Positions 38,154 through 47,317 of a stretch of DNA of 64,000 bases are shown piece by piece. Source of the stretch: an uncultured Clostridia bacterium. GTDB taxonomy: Bacteria > Bacillota > Clostridia > Oscillospirales > Ruminococcaceae. A program made the translations under genes and the position numbers. The first letter of the stretch is position 1, and the number at the start of each line of letters is the position of its first letter. The notes beneath the pieces are model-generated. The model was given only the letters and a program-made list of their open reading frames with translations, was not told the DNA's origin and ran no database searches. The stretch lies in contig CANQWD010000008.1 of the NCBI GenBank assembly GCA_947627465.1, positions 1 to 64,000 on the forward strand, given 5' to 3'.

Positions 38154-39425
38154 ATGGATTTAATATTAAAAAACGGCTTTGTTGTTGATTCCGCGAACAA
38201 TTTCGAGGGCGTTGCGGATGTGCTTATAGATAAGGGCAAAATTGTCAAATGCGCGCCCGATATCGAGGAAAGCGCGGACAAAATTATAGATTGCTCCGGA
38301 CGAACGGTAATTCCGGGGCTGTGCGATATGCACGTTCATTTCCGCGATCCCGGGCAGACGCATAAGGAAGATATAATTACGGGCTGCGAGGCGGCTGCGG
38401 CGGGCGGCGTGACCGCCGTCGCGTGTATGCCGAACACGACCCCGCCCGTAGACAACGCCGAAGTGGTGATGTATATACTCAATAAGGCGCGGAAAGCTAA
38501 GGCAAAGGTGTATCCGATAGGCTGCATAACCAAAGGAATGAAAGGCGAGGAGCTTTGCGATTATGAGGAGCTGCGAAAGGCGGGCTGCGTGGCGGTGTCG
38601 GACGACGGCAAGCCCGTTCTGAACGCGCGGATTATGGCGAGGGCAATGGTAAAGGCGCATTACGCCGGATTGAGAGTTATCTCTCACTGCGAGGATCCCG
38701 ATATAATTGCGGGCGGCATTATGAACAGCGGCGCGGTGTCGAAAGAATTGGGAGTTAAGGGAATGCACCGAATGAGCGAGGACACCCAAACCGCGCGTGA
38801 AATAGTTATGGCCGGCGATCTGGAAATGCCGATACACATAGCGCATGTCTCGACGGCAACAAGCATGCTGCTTGTAAGATTGGGTGCGCGTTACGGCACA
38901 ATGGTGACGAGCGAGACCTGTCCGCACTATTTCACGCTGACGGATGAGAAGCTTCGGCTTCGCGACGCGGATTATCGAATGAACCCGCCGCTGCGCACCG
39001 AGGACGATGTAACGGCGATAACGGAAGCGGTCTGCGACGGCACGATCGACTGTATCGTCACCGACCACGCGCCGCATACCGCCGAGGAAAAAGCGGATTT
39101 CGAGAAAGCGCCCAACGGCGTAGTGGGCTTGGAAACGTCTCTCGCCGCGACTCTTACGGAGCTTTACCACCGCGGCAAGATCTCGCTTAGGCGCATAGTA
39201 AAGCTGATGTGCGTAAATCCGCGCAGAATATTGAATATTCCGGGCGGCAGCTTTTCCGAGGGCGAGCCTGCCGATATCGCGATATTTGACCCAAACGAGG
39301 AGTGGATCGTCGATCCGGACAAGCTGCACTCAAAGTCGCACAACACCTGTTTTAAAGGAATGAAGCTCAAAGGGCGCGTTAAAATGACGATTTTGAACGG
39401 AAACGTTGTTTATGAGGATAAGTAA
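38154..39425 (+). CDS. pyrC: Dihydroorotase
   Basis: A 423-residue class I dihydroorotase that closes carbamoyl aspartate to dihydroorotate. The metal site DMHVHFRDPGQTHKED, the HIAHVST strand, TCPHYFTL, and the catalytic TDHAPHTAEEK are present. It follows pyrR by 34 bases. In many relatives pyrB (aspartate transcarbamylase) sits between pyrR and pyrC; it is missing here. The stop TAA is immediately followed by the ATG of the broken YbhB-type gene. Confidence 0.95.
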   Translation: MDLILKNGFVVDSANNFEGVADVLIDKGKIVKCAPDIEESADKIIDCSGRTVIPGLCDMHVHFRDPGQTHKEDIITGCEAAAAGGVTAVACMPNTTPPVDNAEVVMYILNKARKAKAKVYPIGCITKGMKGEELCDYEELRKAGCVAVSDDGKPVLNARIMARAMVKAHYAGLRVISHCEDPDIIAGGIMNSGAVSKELGVKGMHRMSEDTQTAREIVMAGDLEMPIHIAHVSTATSMLLVRLGARYGTMVTSETCPHYFTLTDEKLRLRDADYRMNPPLRTEDDVTAITEAVCDGTIDCIVTDHAPHTAEEKADFEKAPNGVVGLETSLAATLTELYHRGKISLRRIVKLMCVNPRRILNIPGGSFSEGEPADIAIFDPNEEWIVDPDKLHSKSHNTCFKGMKLKGRVKMTILNGNVVYEDK

Positions 39426-39892
39426 ATGAAAATAAACGTAAGGCTTGAAAACGGGCTTCTGCCCGATACAGCGATAACAAGGCGGACGGCGCGCCAATCG
39501 TGTCGTTTCCGATCAAAATTGAGGGCGTGCCCGAGGAAACAAAAACGCTTGCTCTGACTTTTGTGGATTTCGATTCGATACCCGTGTGCGGTTTTGCATG
39601 GAAGCATTGGCTTGCGGCGAACATTCCCGCGGATATTGCGGAAATTCCCGAAAACGCGAGCCAAGACTGCGCGTTTGGAATGGTTCAGGGCAAAACGGAC
39701 TTTTCGGGCGCGGCAAGCCGCCGCTACGGAGGACCAACTCCGCCCGATAAAACGCACAACTACACGCTGACTGTGTTCGCGCTTGACTGTGTTTTGAAGC
39801 TTGCCGAGGGCTTTTCTTTGGACGAGCTTAACGCGGCTATGAACGGACATGTTCTGGAAAAAGTGGAGACAGTTCTCCCCGCAAGGAGTTGA
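39426..39892 (+). pseudogene. YbhB/PEBP-family gene with a 5' frameshift
   Basis: The reading frame from ATG 39426 (MKINVRLENGLLPD) fits the start of a PEBP/YbhB protein, but the family sequence continues in another frame from about 39465 (RYSDNKADGAPIVSFPIKI, then FVDFDSIPVCGFAWKHWLA, YGGPTPPDKTHNYTLTVFAL) to the stop at 39892. A single-base indel near 39462 explains it. A GTG at 39500 could start a shortened protein lacking the first strands. The family has no agreed enzymatic role in bacteria. A read error is possible, so coding status is uncertain. Confidence 0.75.
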
Positions 39893-39896
39893 TTTT

Positions 39897-40127
39897 ATGA
39901 GTACAAGAGAACGCGCGCAGATGATTTTCGACAGTCTTACCGAGGAACAGCTTGAACAGCTTATGCAATATATGGAAGATAAATTTCTTCCCGAGCCGCC
40001 AAATACGGTGCATTCGTTGGCGGAGCTTGAGGAAAAACTTGCCGAAGCGGAGGAAGATATAAAGGCGAGCAGAGTTGTCACGGAAGAAGAAATGAACGCT
40101 TTCTTTAAGGAGCATTTTGGAATATGA
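39897..40127 (+). CDS. Probable antitoxin of a ParE/RelE-type module
   Basis: A 76-residue acidic, helical protein (MSTRERAQMIFDSLTEEQLE ...) with a Leu-rich first half and a Glu-rich second half, AAGGAG before ATG 39897. Its stop overlaps the start of a decayed ParE/RelE-type toxin by ATGA, the usual arrangement of such modules. The sequence is not close to a well-known antitoxin family, so identity rests on size, composition and partner. With the toxin dead it may be a relic that still folds or binds DNA. Confidence 0.65.
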   Translation: MSTRERAQMIFDSLTEEQLEQLMQYMEDKFLPEPPNTVHSLAELEEKLAEAEEDIKASRVVTEEEMNAFFKEHFGI

Positions 40128-40402
40128 AGCTTATATATTCACAGAAAGCGCAAATTGACTTTTTGGCGATTAAACAATATGTTTCAAGCGAATAAACAGC
40201 CGCCGAAATCGTAAAGGCGATTAAGAGAAAAGGTTTACGATTTGAAGGTTTTCCCTAAACGATATAAGTTATGAAAGAACAGCGGGTTAAGGTTTTTTCG
40301 GCGAAAAATTACCTTGTGTTTTACCGTCTTGACGAACAAGCCGAGACGGTATATGTAGAAAGCGTAATTTACTCGCGCAGAAACGTTGACGAACTGCTGT
40401 AG
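40124..40402 (+). pseudogene. Decayed ParE/RelE-type toxin
   Basis: One frame of 92 codons runs from ATG 40124 to TAG 40402 and reads as a ParE-like toxin: MKLIYSQKAQIDFLAIKQYV at the start and KVFSAKNYLVFYRLDEQ, then TVYVESVIYSRRNVDELL, at the end. Three in-frame TAA codons interrupt it (40193, near 40256 and near 40265), and the middle is shorter than expected. It is non-functional. Confidence 0.8.
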
Positions 40403-40414
40403 GAAACTGATCTT

Positions 40415-40489
40415 ATGAATGTAAAGCAACTCGTCGGTCGGTGCTCGCTGTTGGATAAAGCGGAGATGATCTTCCCCGCGAGAAATTGA
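40415..40489 (+). pseudogene. Possible C-terminal fragment of a second YbhB-like gene
   Basis: A 24-codon frame ends LLDKAEMIFPARN, close to the LEKVETVLPARS end of the YbhB-type gene at 39426-39892. This suggests a decayed duplicate, split from the first by the toxin-antitoxin pair. The match is short, so confidence is low. Confidence 0.3.
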
Positions 40490-40492
40490 GAA

Positions 40493-40765
40493 ATGCGCAG
40501 TAATATGGAATTAACGAAAACGGACATATCTGTTTTGGAAGAATATTCGGTCGGCAAAATAACGTGGAAAATTGTTGAAAAGATACCGCTTAAGCGGTTT
40601 GCCGAGGAAGTTCCGCCGACGCTGATTATAGAGTTTGGCGGTACTTATATCGCGAAAACCGTTATTGACGGCGAGAACGTTTGGGCGGTAGTCGGAAAGC
40701 GTAAGGGCAAATTTTATTACGAGTCGTATGCCGACACGCTCAAATCACTGTTGGATAATCTTTAA
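40493..40765 (+). CDS. Hypothetical 90-residue protein in the pyr operon
   Basis: Not recognised. A soluble protein with mixed alpha/beta pattern, no signal peptide, no Cys pairs; the central part reads TLIIEFGGTYIAKTVIDGEN. ATG 40493 has no strong ribosome site, and ATG 40505 is an alternative start. It lies between the dead toxin and a repeat block and could be another acquired gene. Confidence 0.5.
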   Translation: MRSNMELTKTDISVLEEYSVGKITWKIVEKIPLKRFAEEVPPTLIIEFGGTYIAKTVIDGENVWAVVGKRKGKFYYESYADTLKSLLDNL

Positions 40766-40771
40766 AAAATT

Positions 40772-40991
40772 AACGCTACGGCGGCGCATAAGTTTCAAAA
40801 AGCGCTGACCGAAGCGCGGGTGATCGCTTGCGGTTGTGCTAAAATCGCTGTTGCCTTAACAAAAAACAACGCTTTGGCGGCGCATAAATTTCAAAAAGCG
40901 TCGACCGGAGCAAAGCGTAGGGAGACCGGTCTTGAGTTTGATGCACAGCGAACGAAGTGAGCGAGCAATCAAACTTAAGATTTTGAAATTT
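40772..40991. repeat. Duplicated and palindromic repeat block upstream of pyrF
   Basis: Two direct copies of a roughly 42-base unit (ACGCTACGGCGGCGCATAAG... at 40772 and ACGCTTTGGCGGCGCATAAA... at 40869) share about 80% identity. The second copy sits in a large nested inverted repeat: AAATTTCAAAA (40886-40896) with TTTTGAAATTT (40981-40991), and CTTGAGTTTGATGC (40931-40944) with GCAATCAAACTTAAG (40965-40979). No gene is seen. It could be a small palindromic mobile unit or an mRNA structure before pyrF. Confidence 0.7.
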
Positions 40992-41014
40992 AAATTTAAA
41001 TAAGGAGTAAGAAA

Positions 41015-41953
41015 ATGGCACTTGACAGACTTATCGAAAAGATAGAACAAACCCAGAACCCCACGGTTGCGGGCTTAGACCCGAAGTTAGATTACGTACC
41101 CGAGTACATTAAGAAAAAGTGCTTTGAGAAGTACGGTGAGACGCTGAAAGGCGCTGCAAAGGCGCTGCTGAAGTTCAACAAGGGTCTTATCGACGCGCTT
41201 TACGATATAGTGCCCGCTGTGAAGCCGCAGGCGGCGTATTACGAGATGTACGGTGTAGAGGGCGTTAAAACGCTCTACAAAACGCAGGAGTACGCGCGAA
41301 GCAAGGGGATGTACGTCATCACGGACGGCAAACGCAATGATATCGGTACGACCATGGAGGCTTACGCGACCGCTCATTTGGGCAAGGTAAAGGTGGGCGG
41401 AGAGGAATACGAGCCGTTTTTGGGAGACGCGCTGACGGTAAACGGCTATCTCGGCACGGACGGCATAAAGCCGCTTTTGAACGTCTGCAAGGAGAACGAC
41501 AAGGGCATTTTCGTGCTGGCGAAAACTTCCAACCCGTCAAGCGGCGAATTGCAGGATAAGAAGATCGACGGCGTTCCCGTTTACGAGGTAATGGGAAAAA
41601 TGTGCGAAGATTGGGGCAAGGAACTTTCGGGAGTGTACGGTTACAGCGGCGTGGGAATAGTCGCGGGCGCTACGTATCCCGAGCAGATAAAGCGGCTGCG
41701 CGAGATATTGCCGCATACTTTCTTCCTTATCCCGGGATACGGCGCTCAGGGCGCGTCCGCAAAGGATATCTCGGCGGCGTTCGATAAGAAAGGCTTGGGC
41801 GGGATCGTAAACTCATCGCGCGGGATTATGTGCGCGTATCAGAAGCAGAAGTGCAATGAACACGAGTTCGCCGAGGCGGCAAGGCGCGAGGCTATCCGTA
41901 TGCGCGATGAGATTATGGGAGAAGTCGGGAAGATAACGATTTTGAAAGGGTAA
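41015..41953 (+). CDS. pyrF: Orotidine 5'-phosphate decarboxylase (type 2)
   Basis: A 312-residue PyrF of the longer type 2 subfamily. GLDPKLDYVPEY near the N-terminus, the catalytic Lys/Asp region ITDGKRNDIGTT, and FLIPGYGAQG with VNSSRGIM near the C-terminus are typical. It makes UMP from OMP, the last step of the pathway. AAGGAG precedes ATG 41015. The usual partner pyrE is not in the window. Confidence 0.94.
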   Translation: MALDRLIEKIEQTQNPTVAGLDPKLDYVPEYIKKKCFEKYGETLKGAAKALLKFNKGLIDALYDIVPAVKPQAAYYEMYGVEGVKTLYKTQEYARSKGMYVITDGKRNDIGTTMEAYATAHLGKVKVGGEEYEPFLGDALTVNGYLGTDGIKPLLNVCKENDKGIFVLAKTSNPSSGELQDKKIDGVPVYEVMGKMCEDWGKELSGVYGYSGVGIVAGATYPEQIKRLREILPHTFFLIPGYGAQGASAKDISAAFDKKGLGGIVNSSRGIMCAYQKQKCNEHEFAEAARREAIRMRDEIMGEVGKITILKG

Positions 41954-41958
41954 GACTG

Positions 41959-42354
41959 ATGACGGTCAAAGAAGCAAGGCGTGTTTTGGAGAAAAACTCG
42001 GACGGCTTAAAGGGCTCTTTAATGTGGGAGATATGCGAGAACGAAACGTTTTCCGAGGACGCTTTTTGGGAGTTTTACGATTGCGTTATAACGCTTGTAA
42101 AGGACGCTGTTGATAATGACAACAGAGATTTTGAAACCGCCGAAAAGATAACTAATGTTTACGAGTGGTTTCTTACCGAATTGATTTTTTATTTCAATCC
42201 GAACGATACGTTGGAAATCAAAAATTTCCCAAACAGTCCGCATTGGTATGAATATACTTACTATCTCGAAAGGCTCGATGACGCTGTTAAAGGATATTTT
42301 CGCAAGGCGCTGCCCGATGAAACGCTTTACGAACTGCAAAGACCTAAGGGATAA
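41959..42354 (+). CDS. Hypothetical protein between pyrF and carA
   Basis: A 131-residue soluble, acidic protein rich in aromatic residues (FWEFYDCVITLV, WFLTELIFYFNP, WYEYTYYLERLDD) and probably all-helical. It starts five bases after the pyrF stop, with a weak site (AAAGGG within pyrF). I do not recognise a family; its size and composition would fit a small immunity or accessory protein, but nothing more can be said. Confidence 0.7.
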   Translation: MTVKEARRVLEKNSDGLKGSLMWEICENETFSEDAFWEFYDCVITLVKDAVDNDNRDFETAEKITNVYEWFLTELIFYFNPNDTLEIKNFPNSPHWYEYTYYLERLDDAVKGYFRKALPDETLYELQRPKG

Positions 42355-42385
42355 TTATACAGGCAAATTAAGGAGAAAAACGATC

Positions 42386-43480
42386 ATGATTTTTGAGAAC
42401 AAACGAAAAGCGACATTGATCCTCGCGAACGGCGAGGAGTTTTGCGGGCGCGGTTTCGGAGCGGAGGGCACGACCGTTGGCGAGATAGTGTTCACCACGG
42501 CTATGACGGGCTATCAGGAAACGCTTACCGACCCGAGTTATTGCGGACAGATAGTAACGCAGACTTTCCCGCTTATCGGTAACTACGGCGTGAATAAGAT
42601 CGACCCGGAGAGTAACGGCAGCGCGGTCTCGGGCTACATAGTGCGTGAGCATTGCGAACAGCCGTCTAATTTCCGATGCGGGGGCGATCTGGATACGTAT
42701 CTCAAAAATCTGAATATAATCGGAATTTACGACATTGATACGCGTCACCTCACCAAGATAATCCGCGAAAGCGGTGTTATGAACGGCGCTATCGTCAGCG
42801 GGGATTACAACAAGGACGAACTTCTTGAAAAGATACGCGCGTATAAAGTCGGCGAGGTGGTTTCAAAAGTTTCCGTAAAGGAAAAGGAATATTACCCCGC
42901 GGAAAACGCGAAATTTAACGTTGTTTTAATGGACTACGGTTATAAATTCAACATTCGCAGAGAGCTTGTAAAGCGCGGCTGCAATGTTACCGTAATGCCG
43001 TATAACGCCACCGCCGAGGAGATAAAGGCGGTAGATCCGGACGGCATTATGCTGTCAAACGGTCCGGGCGACCCTGTTGATAATGTACAGTCCATTCAAA
43101 CGCTGCGGGAGCTTATCCCCGAGCAGATACCGACGTTCGGCATTTGTCTCGGACATCAGCTTCTGGCGCTTGCGAACGGCGCGAAAACCGAGAAGCTGAA
43201 ATACGGTCACCGCGGCGGCAATCAGCCCGTAAGGGACATAGCGCACGACAAAACGTTCATTACCTCGCAAAATCACGGCTACGCGGTTATAGGCGGGAGC
43301 ATTCCCGCGGAAGTCGGCGCGGTAAGTCACGTAAACGGCAACGACGGCACCTGCGAGGGGGTTCGCTACACGAACGCGCCTGCGTTTACGGTGCAGTTCC
43401 ACCCGGAGGCGTGCGGAGGACCGCACGATACCTCGTACTTATTCGATGAATTTATAAAACTTATGGGAGGGCGCAAGTAA
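42386..43480 (+). CDS. carA: Carbamoyl-phosphate synthase small (glutaminase) subunit
   Basis: A 364-residue CarA. The N-terminal domain ATLILANGEEFCGRGFG and the class I amidotransferase triad (Cys in FGICLGHQLLALA, His-Glu in VQFHPEACGGPHDT) are present. It releases ammonia from glutamine for CarB. ATG 42386 follows AAGGAG at 42369-42374; the ORF extends upstream into the previous gene but without family similarity. The stop overlaps the carB start (TAATG). Confidence 0.96.
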   Translation: MIFENKRKATLILANGEEFCGRGFGAEGTTVGEIVFTTAMTGYQETLTDPSYCGQIVTQTFPLIGNYGVNKIDPESNGSAVSGYIVREHCEQPSNFRCGGDLDTYLKNLNIIGIYDIDTRHLTKIIRESGVMNGAIVSGDYNKDELLEKIRAYKVGEVVSKVSVKEKEYYPAENAKFNVVLMDYGYKFNIRRELVKRGCNVTVMPYNATAEEIKAVDPDGIMLSNGPGDPVDNVQSIQTLRELIPEQIPTFGICLGHQLLALANGAKTEKLKYGHRGGNQPVRDIAHDKTFITSQNHGYAVIGGSIPAEVGAVSHVNGNDGTCEGVRYTNAPAFTVQFHPEACGGPHDTSYLFDEFIKLMGGRK

Positions 43481-46400
43481 TGCCGTTAAGAAGCGATATA
43501 AAGAAAGTATTGGTGATAGGCTCGGGACCTATCGTTATAGGACAGGCCGCAGAGTTTGACTACGCGGGAACGCAGGCTTGCCGCGCGCTGAAGCAGGAGG
43601 GCTTGGAGGTGGTTTTGATAAACTCCAACCCCGCAACTATTATGACGGACAAGCACATGGCAGACAAGATATACATTGAGCCGCTGACTTTGGACGTTGT
43701 AAAGCGTATAATAGAGATCGAAAAGCCCGACAGCGTAGTATCAAACCTCGGCGGGCAAACCGCGCTCACATTATCCATGCAGTTAGCCGAGAGCGGATTT
43801 TTGGAGGAACACGGCGTAAAATTGCTCGGCTCCAATCCCGAGACCATTCACAAAGCCGAGGACAGACAGGCTTTCAAGGACACAATGGAATCTATCGGAC
43901 AGCCGTGCATTCCGTCAAAGGTAGTAGAGGATATCGACAGCGCGATGGCGTTCGCCGAGGAGATAGGCTATCCCGTAATTGTAAGACCCGCGTTCACCTT
44001 GGGAGGAACGGGCGGCGGTATCGCCGAAACGCGCGAGGAGCTTCACGAAATTGCGACAAACGGTCTGCGGCTCTCGCCTATCACGCAGATACTTGTTGAG
44101 AAGTGCATTTCGGGCTGGAAAGAGGTAGAGTTCGAGGTAATGCGCGACCGCAAGGGCAACGTTATCACGGTCTGCTCCATGGAGAACTTCGACCCCGTGG
44201 GCGTTCATACGGGCGACAGTATCGTAGTCGCGCCCACGGTGACGCTTGCGGATAAGGAATATCAAATGCTGCGTACTGCCGCTTTGGATATAATTCAGGC
44301 TCTGAAAGTCGAGGGCGGCTGCAACTGCCAGTTCGCGTTGAAGCCTGACAGCTTTGACTACGCCGTTATTGAGGTAAACCCGCGTGTTTCGCGTTCCTCG
44401 GCGCTTGCTTCCAAAGCTACGGGTTATCCAATTGCTAAAGTAGCCGCAAGAATTGCGGTGGGCTACACCCTTGATGAAATAATTAACCAAGTCACGGGCA
44501 AGACCTACGCCTGCTTCGAGCCCGCGCTGGATTACCTTGTTGTAAAATTCCCGAAGTGGCCGTTTGATAAGTTCGTTTACGCGAAGAAAACGCTCGGCAC
44601 ACAGATGAAAGCCACGGGCGAGATTATGGCGATAGCGCCGAGCTTTGAAGCGGGAATGATGAAAGCCGTGCGCTCGATAGAACTTAAAATGGATACGCTC
44701 ACCAAAAAGGAGTTCACAAAGCTCACGGATGAGGAAGTCGAGAAAAAGCTCTATGACGTTGACGTAGACCGCTCGTTCTGCGTGTTTGAAGCGTTAAAGC
44801 GCGGCATTTCCATTGACAGAATACATGATATTACAAAAATCGACAAGTGGTTTATCTCTAAGCTGAATAATCTTGTACAGCTTGAAAAGTGGCTTGCCGA
44901 GGGCGAACTTACCGAGGAGAAATACGATATCGCGAAGAAATACTGCTATCTCGACAGCACTATAGAGCGCATTTCGGGGCAGAAGCTCGCCGACAAGGGA
45001 ATAGACCGCCGTCTTGCCGTTTACAAAATGGTCGACACCTGCGCCGCGGAATTTTCGGCTTCCACGCCGTACTTCTACAATACGTTCGACCGCGAGAACG
45101 AAGCGGCGGAGTTTATTGAAGCGCACCCGTCCGACAAGAAAAAGGTTATCGTTTTCGGAAGCGGACCTATCAGAATAGGACAGGGCATCGAGTTTGATTA
45201 CTGCTCCGTACACTGCGTTTGGACGTTAAAGGACGAGGGCTGCGAGGCGATAATCTGCAACAACAACCCCGAGACCGTCTCGACAGACTTCGACACGGGA
45301 ACGCGTCTTTATTTCGACCCGCTGACAAGAGAGGACGTGGAAGCGCTGATAGCTACCGAAAAGCCATACGGCTGCGTAGTTCAGTTCGGCGGACAGACGG
45401 CTATTTCGCTTACGAAACATCTCACCGAAATGGGCGTGCGTATTCTTGGAACGCAAGCCGCCGATATCGACGCGGCTGAGGACAGAGAACTGTTCGATGA
45501 ACTGCTTGAAAAGTGCGGTATCCCGCGTCCAAAGGGCGAGACTGTGTTCACGACCGAGGAGGCTCTTAAAGCGGCTAATGAATTGGGCTATCCCGTTCTG
45601 CTTCGCCCGAGTTACGTTCTCGGCGGTCAGAACATGATAATAGCGCACTGCGACAGCGATGTTTCGGAATATATGAATATCATCACGGCGACGAAGCTCG
45701 AAAATCCCGTGCTTATCGACAAGTATATGATGGGCACGGAAGTCGAGGTCGACGCTATCTGCGACGGCGAGGATTTTGTAATCCCCGGCATTATGGAGCA
45801 CGTTGAACGCGCGGGAATACACAGCGGCGACAGTATCTCCATTTACCCGTGCCAGAACCTTTCCGAGCACATCAAAAAGGTGATAATAGACTACACGGAG
45901 AAGCTTGCAAAGGCACTTCACGTTATGGGTCTTGTCAATATCCAGTATGTGGTTTACAACCACGAGGTTTATGTTATAGAGGTAAACCCGCGCTCCTCAA
46001 GAACCGTGCCGTATATCAGCAAGGTGACAGGCGTTCCCATGGTGGACTTGGCGACTAAGATAATTCTAGGCAAGAAATTAAAAGATATGGGCTACAAGAG
46101 CGGGCTTTATCACGAAAGCAAGTACATCGCCGTGAAAGTTCCCGTGTTCAGCTTTGAAAAACTTCACGACGTTGATAACCAACTGGGTCCTGAGATGAAG
46201 TCCACGGGCGAGTGTCTCGGTATCGCGAAAACGTTCGGCGAAGCGCTCTATAAGGGCTTGACGGCGGCAGGGTACAAGTTTGGAGTAAGCACTCCCGATA
46301 ACCCGAAAGCGGTGCTTATCTCCGTGCGCGACAGTGATAAAAACGAAGTCATTGAAATTGCGAGCCGTTTTGAAGCTCTCGGATTCAAGATATACGCGAC

Positions 46401-46707
46401 AAGCGGCACGGCGAGTGTTCTCAACCGCAATATGATAGCCGCCAATCACGTTTACAGAATACACGAGGAGCGCGAACCGAGCGTTATCACTATGCTTGAA
46501 AGCGGCGAGATAAGCTACGTTATCTCCACTTCCGAAACAGGCAGAAAGCCCTCTCTCGACAGCGTTCGCATGAGGAGAAAAGCGGTTGAGCGTTCAATAG
46601 TCTGCCTTACCGCTATCGACACGGCAAACGCGCTGTTGGACTGCCTTGAAGCGCGCCGTTCGATAGACGACGTGGAATTGGTGGACATTGTGACGATTGA
46701 CAATTGA
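43480..46707 (+). CDS. carB: Carbamoyl-phosphate synthase large subunit
   Basis: A full-length 1075-residue CarB with two ATP-grasp halves (first SGPIVIGQAAEFDYAGTQAC; second SGPIRIGQGIEFDYCSVHCV), an oligomerisation region between them, and a C-terminal MGS-like allosteric domain (VLISVRDSDKNEVIEIASRF onward). It makes carbamoyl phosphate from bicarbonate, ammonia and two ATP. The end of the gene runs into an ATTGACAATT repeat at 46694-46727. Confidence 0.97.
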   Translation: MPLRSDIKKVLVIGSGPIVIGQAAEFDYAGTQACRALKQEGLEVVLINSNPATIMTDKHMADKIYIEPLTLDVVKRIIEIEKPDSVVSNLGGQTALTLSMQLAESGFLEEHGVKLLGSNPETIHKAEDRQAFKDTMESIGQPCIPSKVVEDIDSAMAFAEEIGYPVIVRPAFTLGGTGGGIAETREELHEIATNGLRLSPITQILVEKCISGWKEVEFEVMRDRKGNVITVCSMENFDPVGVHTGDSIVVAPTVTLADKEYQMLRTAALDIIQALKVEGGCNCQFALKPDSFDYAVIEVNPRVSRSSALASKATGYPIAKVAARIAVGYTLDEIINQVTGKTYACFEPALDYLVVKFPKWPFDKFVYAKKTLGTQMKATGEIMAIAPSFEAGMMKAVRSIELKMDTLTKKEFTKLTDEEVEKKLYDVDVDRSFCVFEALKRGISIDRIHDITKIDKWFISKLNNLVQLEKWLAEGELTEEKYDIAKKYCYLDSTIERISGQKLADKGIDRRLAVYKMVDTCAAEFSASTPYFYNTFDRENEAAEFIEAHPSDKKKVIVFGSGPIRIGQGIEFDYCSVHCVWTLKDEGCEAIICNNNPETVSTDFDTGTRLYFDPLTREDVEALIATEKPYGCVVQFGGQTAISLTKHLTEMGVRILGTQAADIDAAEDRELFDELLEKCGIPRPKGETVFTTEEALKAANELGYPVLLRPSYVLGGQNMIIAHCDSDVSEYMNIITATKLENPVLIDKYMMGTEVEVDAICDGEDFVIPGIMEHVERAGIHSGDSISIYPCQNLSEHIKKVIIDYTEKLAKALHVMGLVNIQYVVYNHEVYVIEVNPRSSRTVPYISKVTGVPMVDLATKIILGKKLKDMGYKSGLYHESKYIAVKVPVFSFEKLHDVDNQLGPEMKSTGECLGIAKTFGEALYKGLTAAGYKFGVSTPDNPKAVLISVRDSDKNEVIEIASRFEALGFKIYATSGTASVLNRNMIAANHVYRIHEEREPSVITMLESGEISYVISTSETGRKPSLDSVRMRRKAVERSIVCLTAIDTANALLDCLEARRSIDDVELVDIVTIDN

Positions 46708-46726
46708 TAACGGAGTATTGACAATT

Positions 46727-47314
46727 ATGACAGTAAACGGAATTGAAGTAAAACGGCGCTATAAGCCCGCACGGATAATTTCGGACGTTGTGTCGCTTTT
46801 GATAACGGCGGCGGTCGTTTTTATGACGGTGACGTTTTTCCCCGAATACCGCTTCGCCGTGAATACCAATCCGAACGTCAATGAATTGGTTATGAAATAC
46901 CGCGAGGGTTTGGCGACCCGGCAATATATCGCGTGGATATTTCCCGCGCTTGCCGCGGCGGTATTCGCTGCGTATCTTATACTTACGCTTAAAAGCTGCA
47001 AATTTGCGAAATACAATATCACAAAGCAAAACGCGCAGAATGTTTACGATTGGTACGCGTTCGCTGTGTCCCTTGTGAAAATACCGCTGCTGCTGATCGT
47101 TTTTGATTATATGTATATCGTTCAGCAGCGGCTGATGTTTAAAAACGCAAGTCTGTTCAATGTTCAGATCGTTTTGTACGCTTTGGTTACGGTCATAATA
47201 ATTCGGCTGTCAATACACAGAATAAGAGGGCTTTCCAAAACCGAGAAGCCTCCGGAAACGGAACGGGGCGGTGTAAAAGCAAGGCTCGCCGACGACGAGG
47301 ATAATAAGGAGTAG
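46727..47314 (+). CDS. Four-helix membrane protein in the pyr operon
   Basis: A 195-residue integral membrane protein with about four hydrophobic segments (residues about 15-37, 60-82, 112-132 and 145-165) and a charged C-terminal tail. No family is recognised. It lies 20 bases after carB and three bases before pyrK, so it is translated with the operon. A transport or membrane-association role for the operon products is possible but unsupported. ATG 46727 follows CGGAG. Confidence 0.7.
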   Translation: MTVNGIEVKRRYKPARIISDVVSLLITAAVVFMTVTFFPEYRFAVNTNPNVNELVMKYREGLATRQYIAWIFPALAAAVFAAYLILTLKSCKFAKYNITKQNAQNVYDWYAFAVSLVKIPLLLIVFDYMYIVQQRLMFKNASLFNVQIVLYALVTVIIIRLSIHRIRGLSKTEKPPETERGGVKARLADDEDNKE

Positions 47315-47317
47315 ATC

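Noticed and set aside
40124-40402. Stop-codon recoding in the ParE-type toxin, since all three internal stops are TAA
   Set aside because: No other gene in the window has internal TAA, TAA is used normally as a stop, and the toxin's middle part is shortened, so ordinary decay is the better reading.
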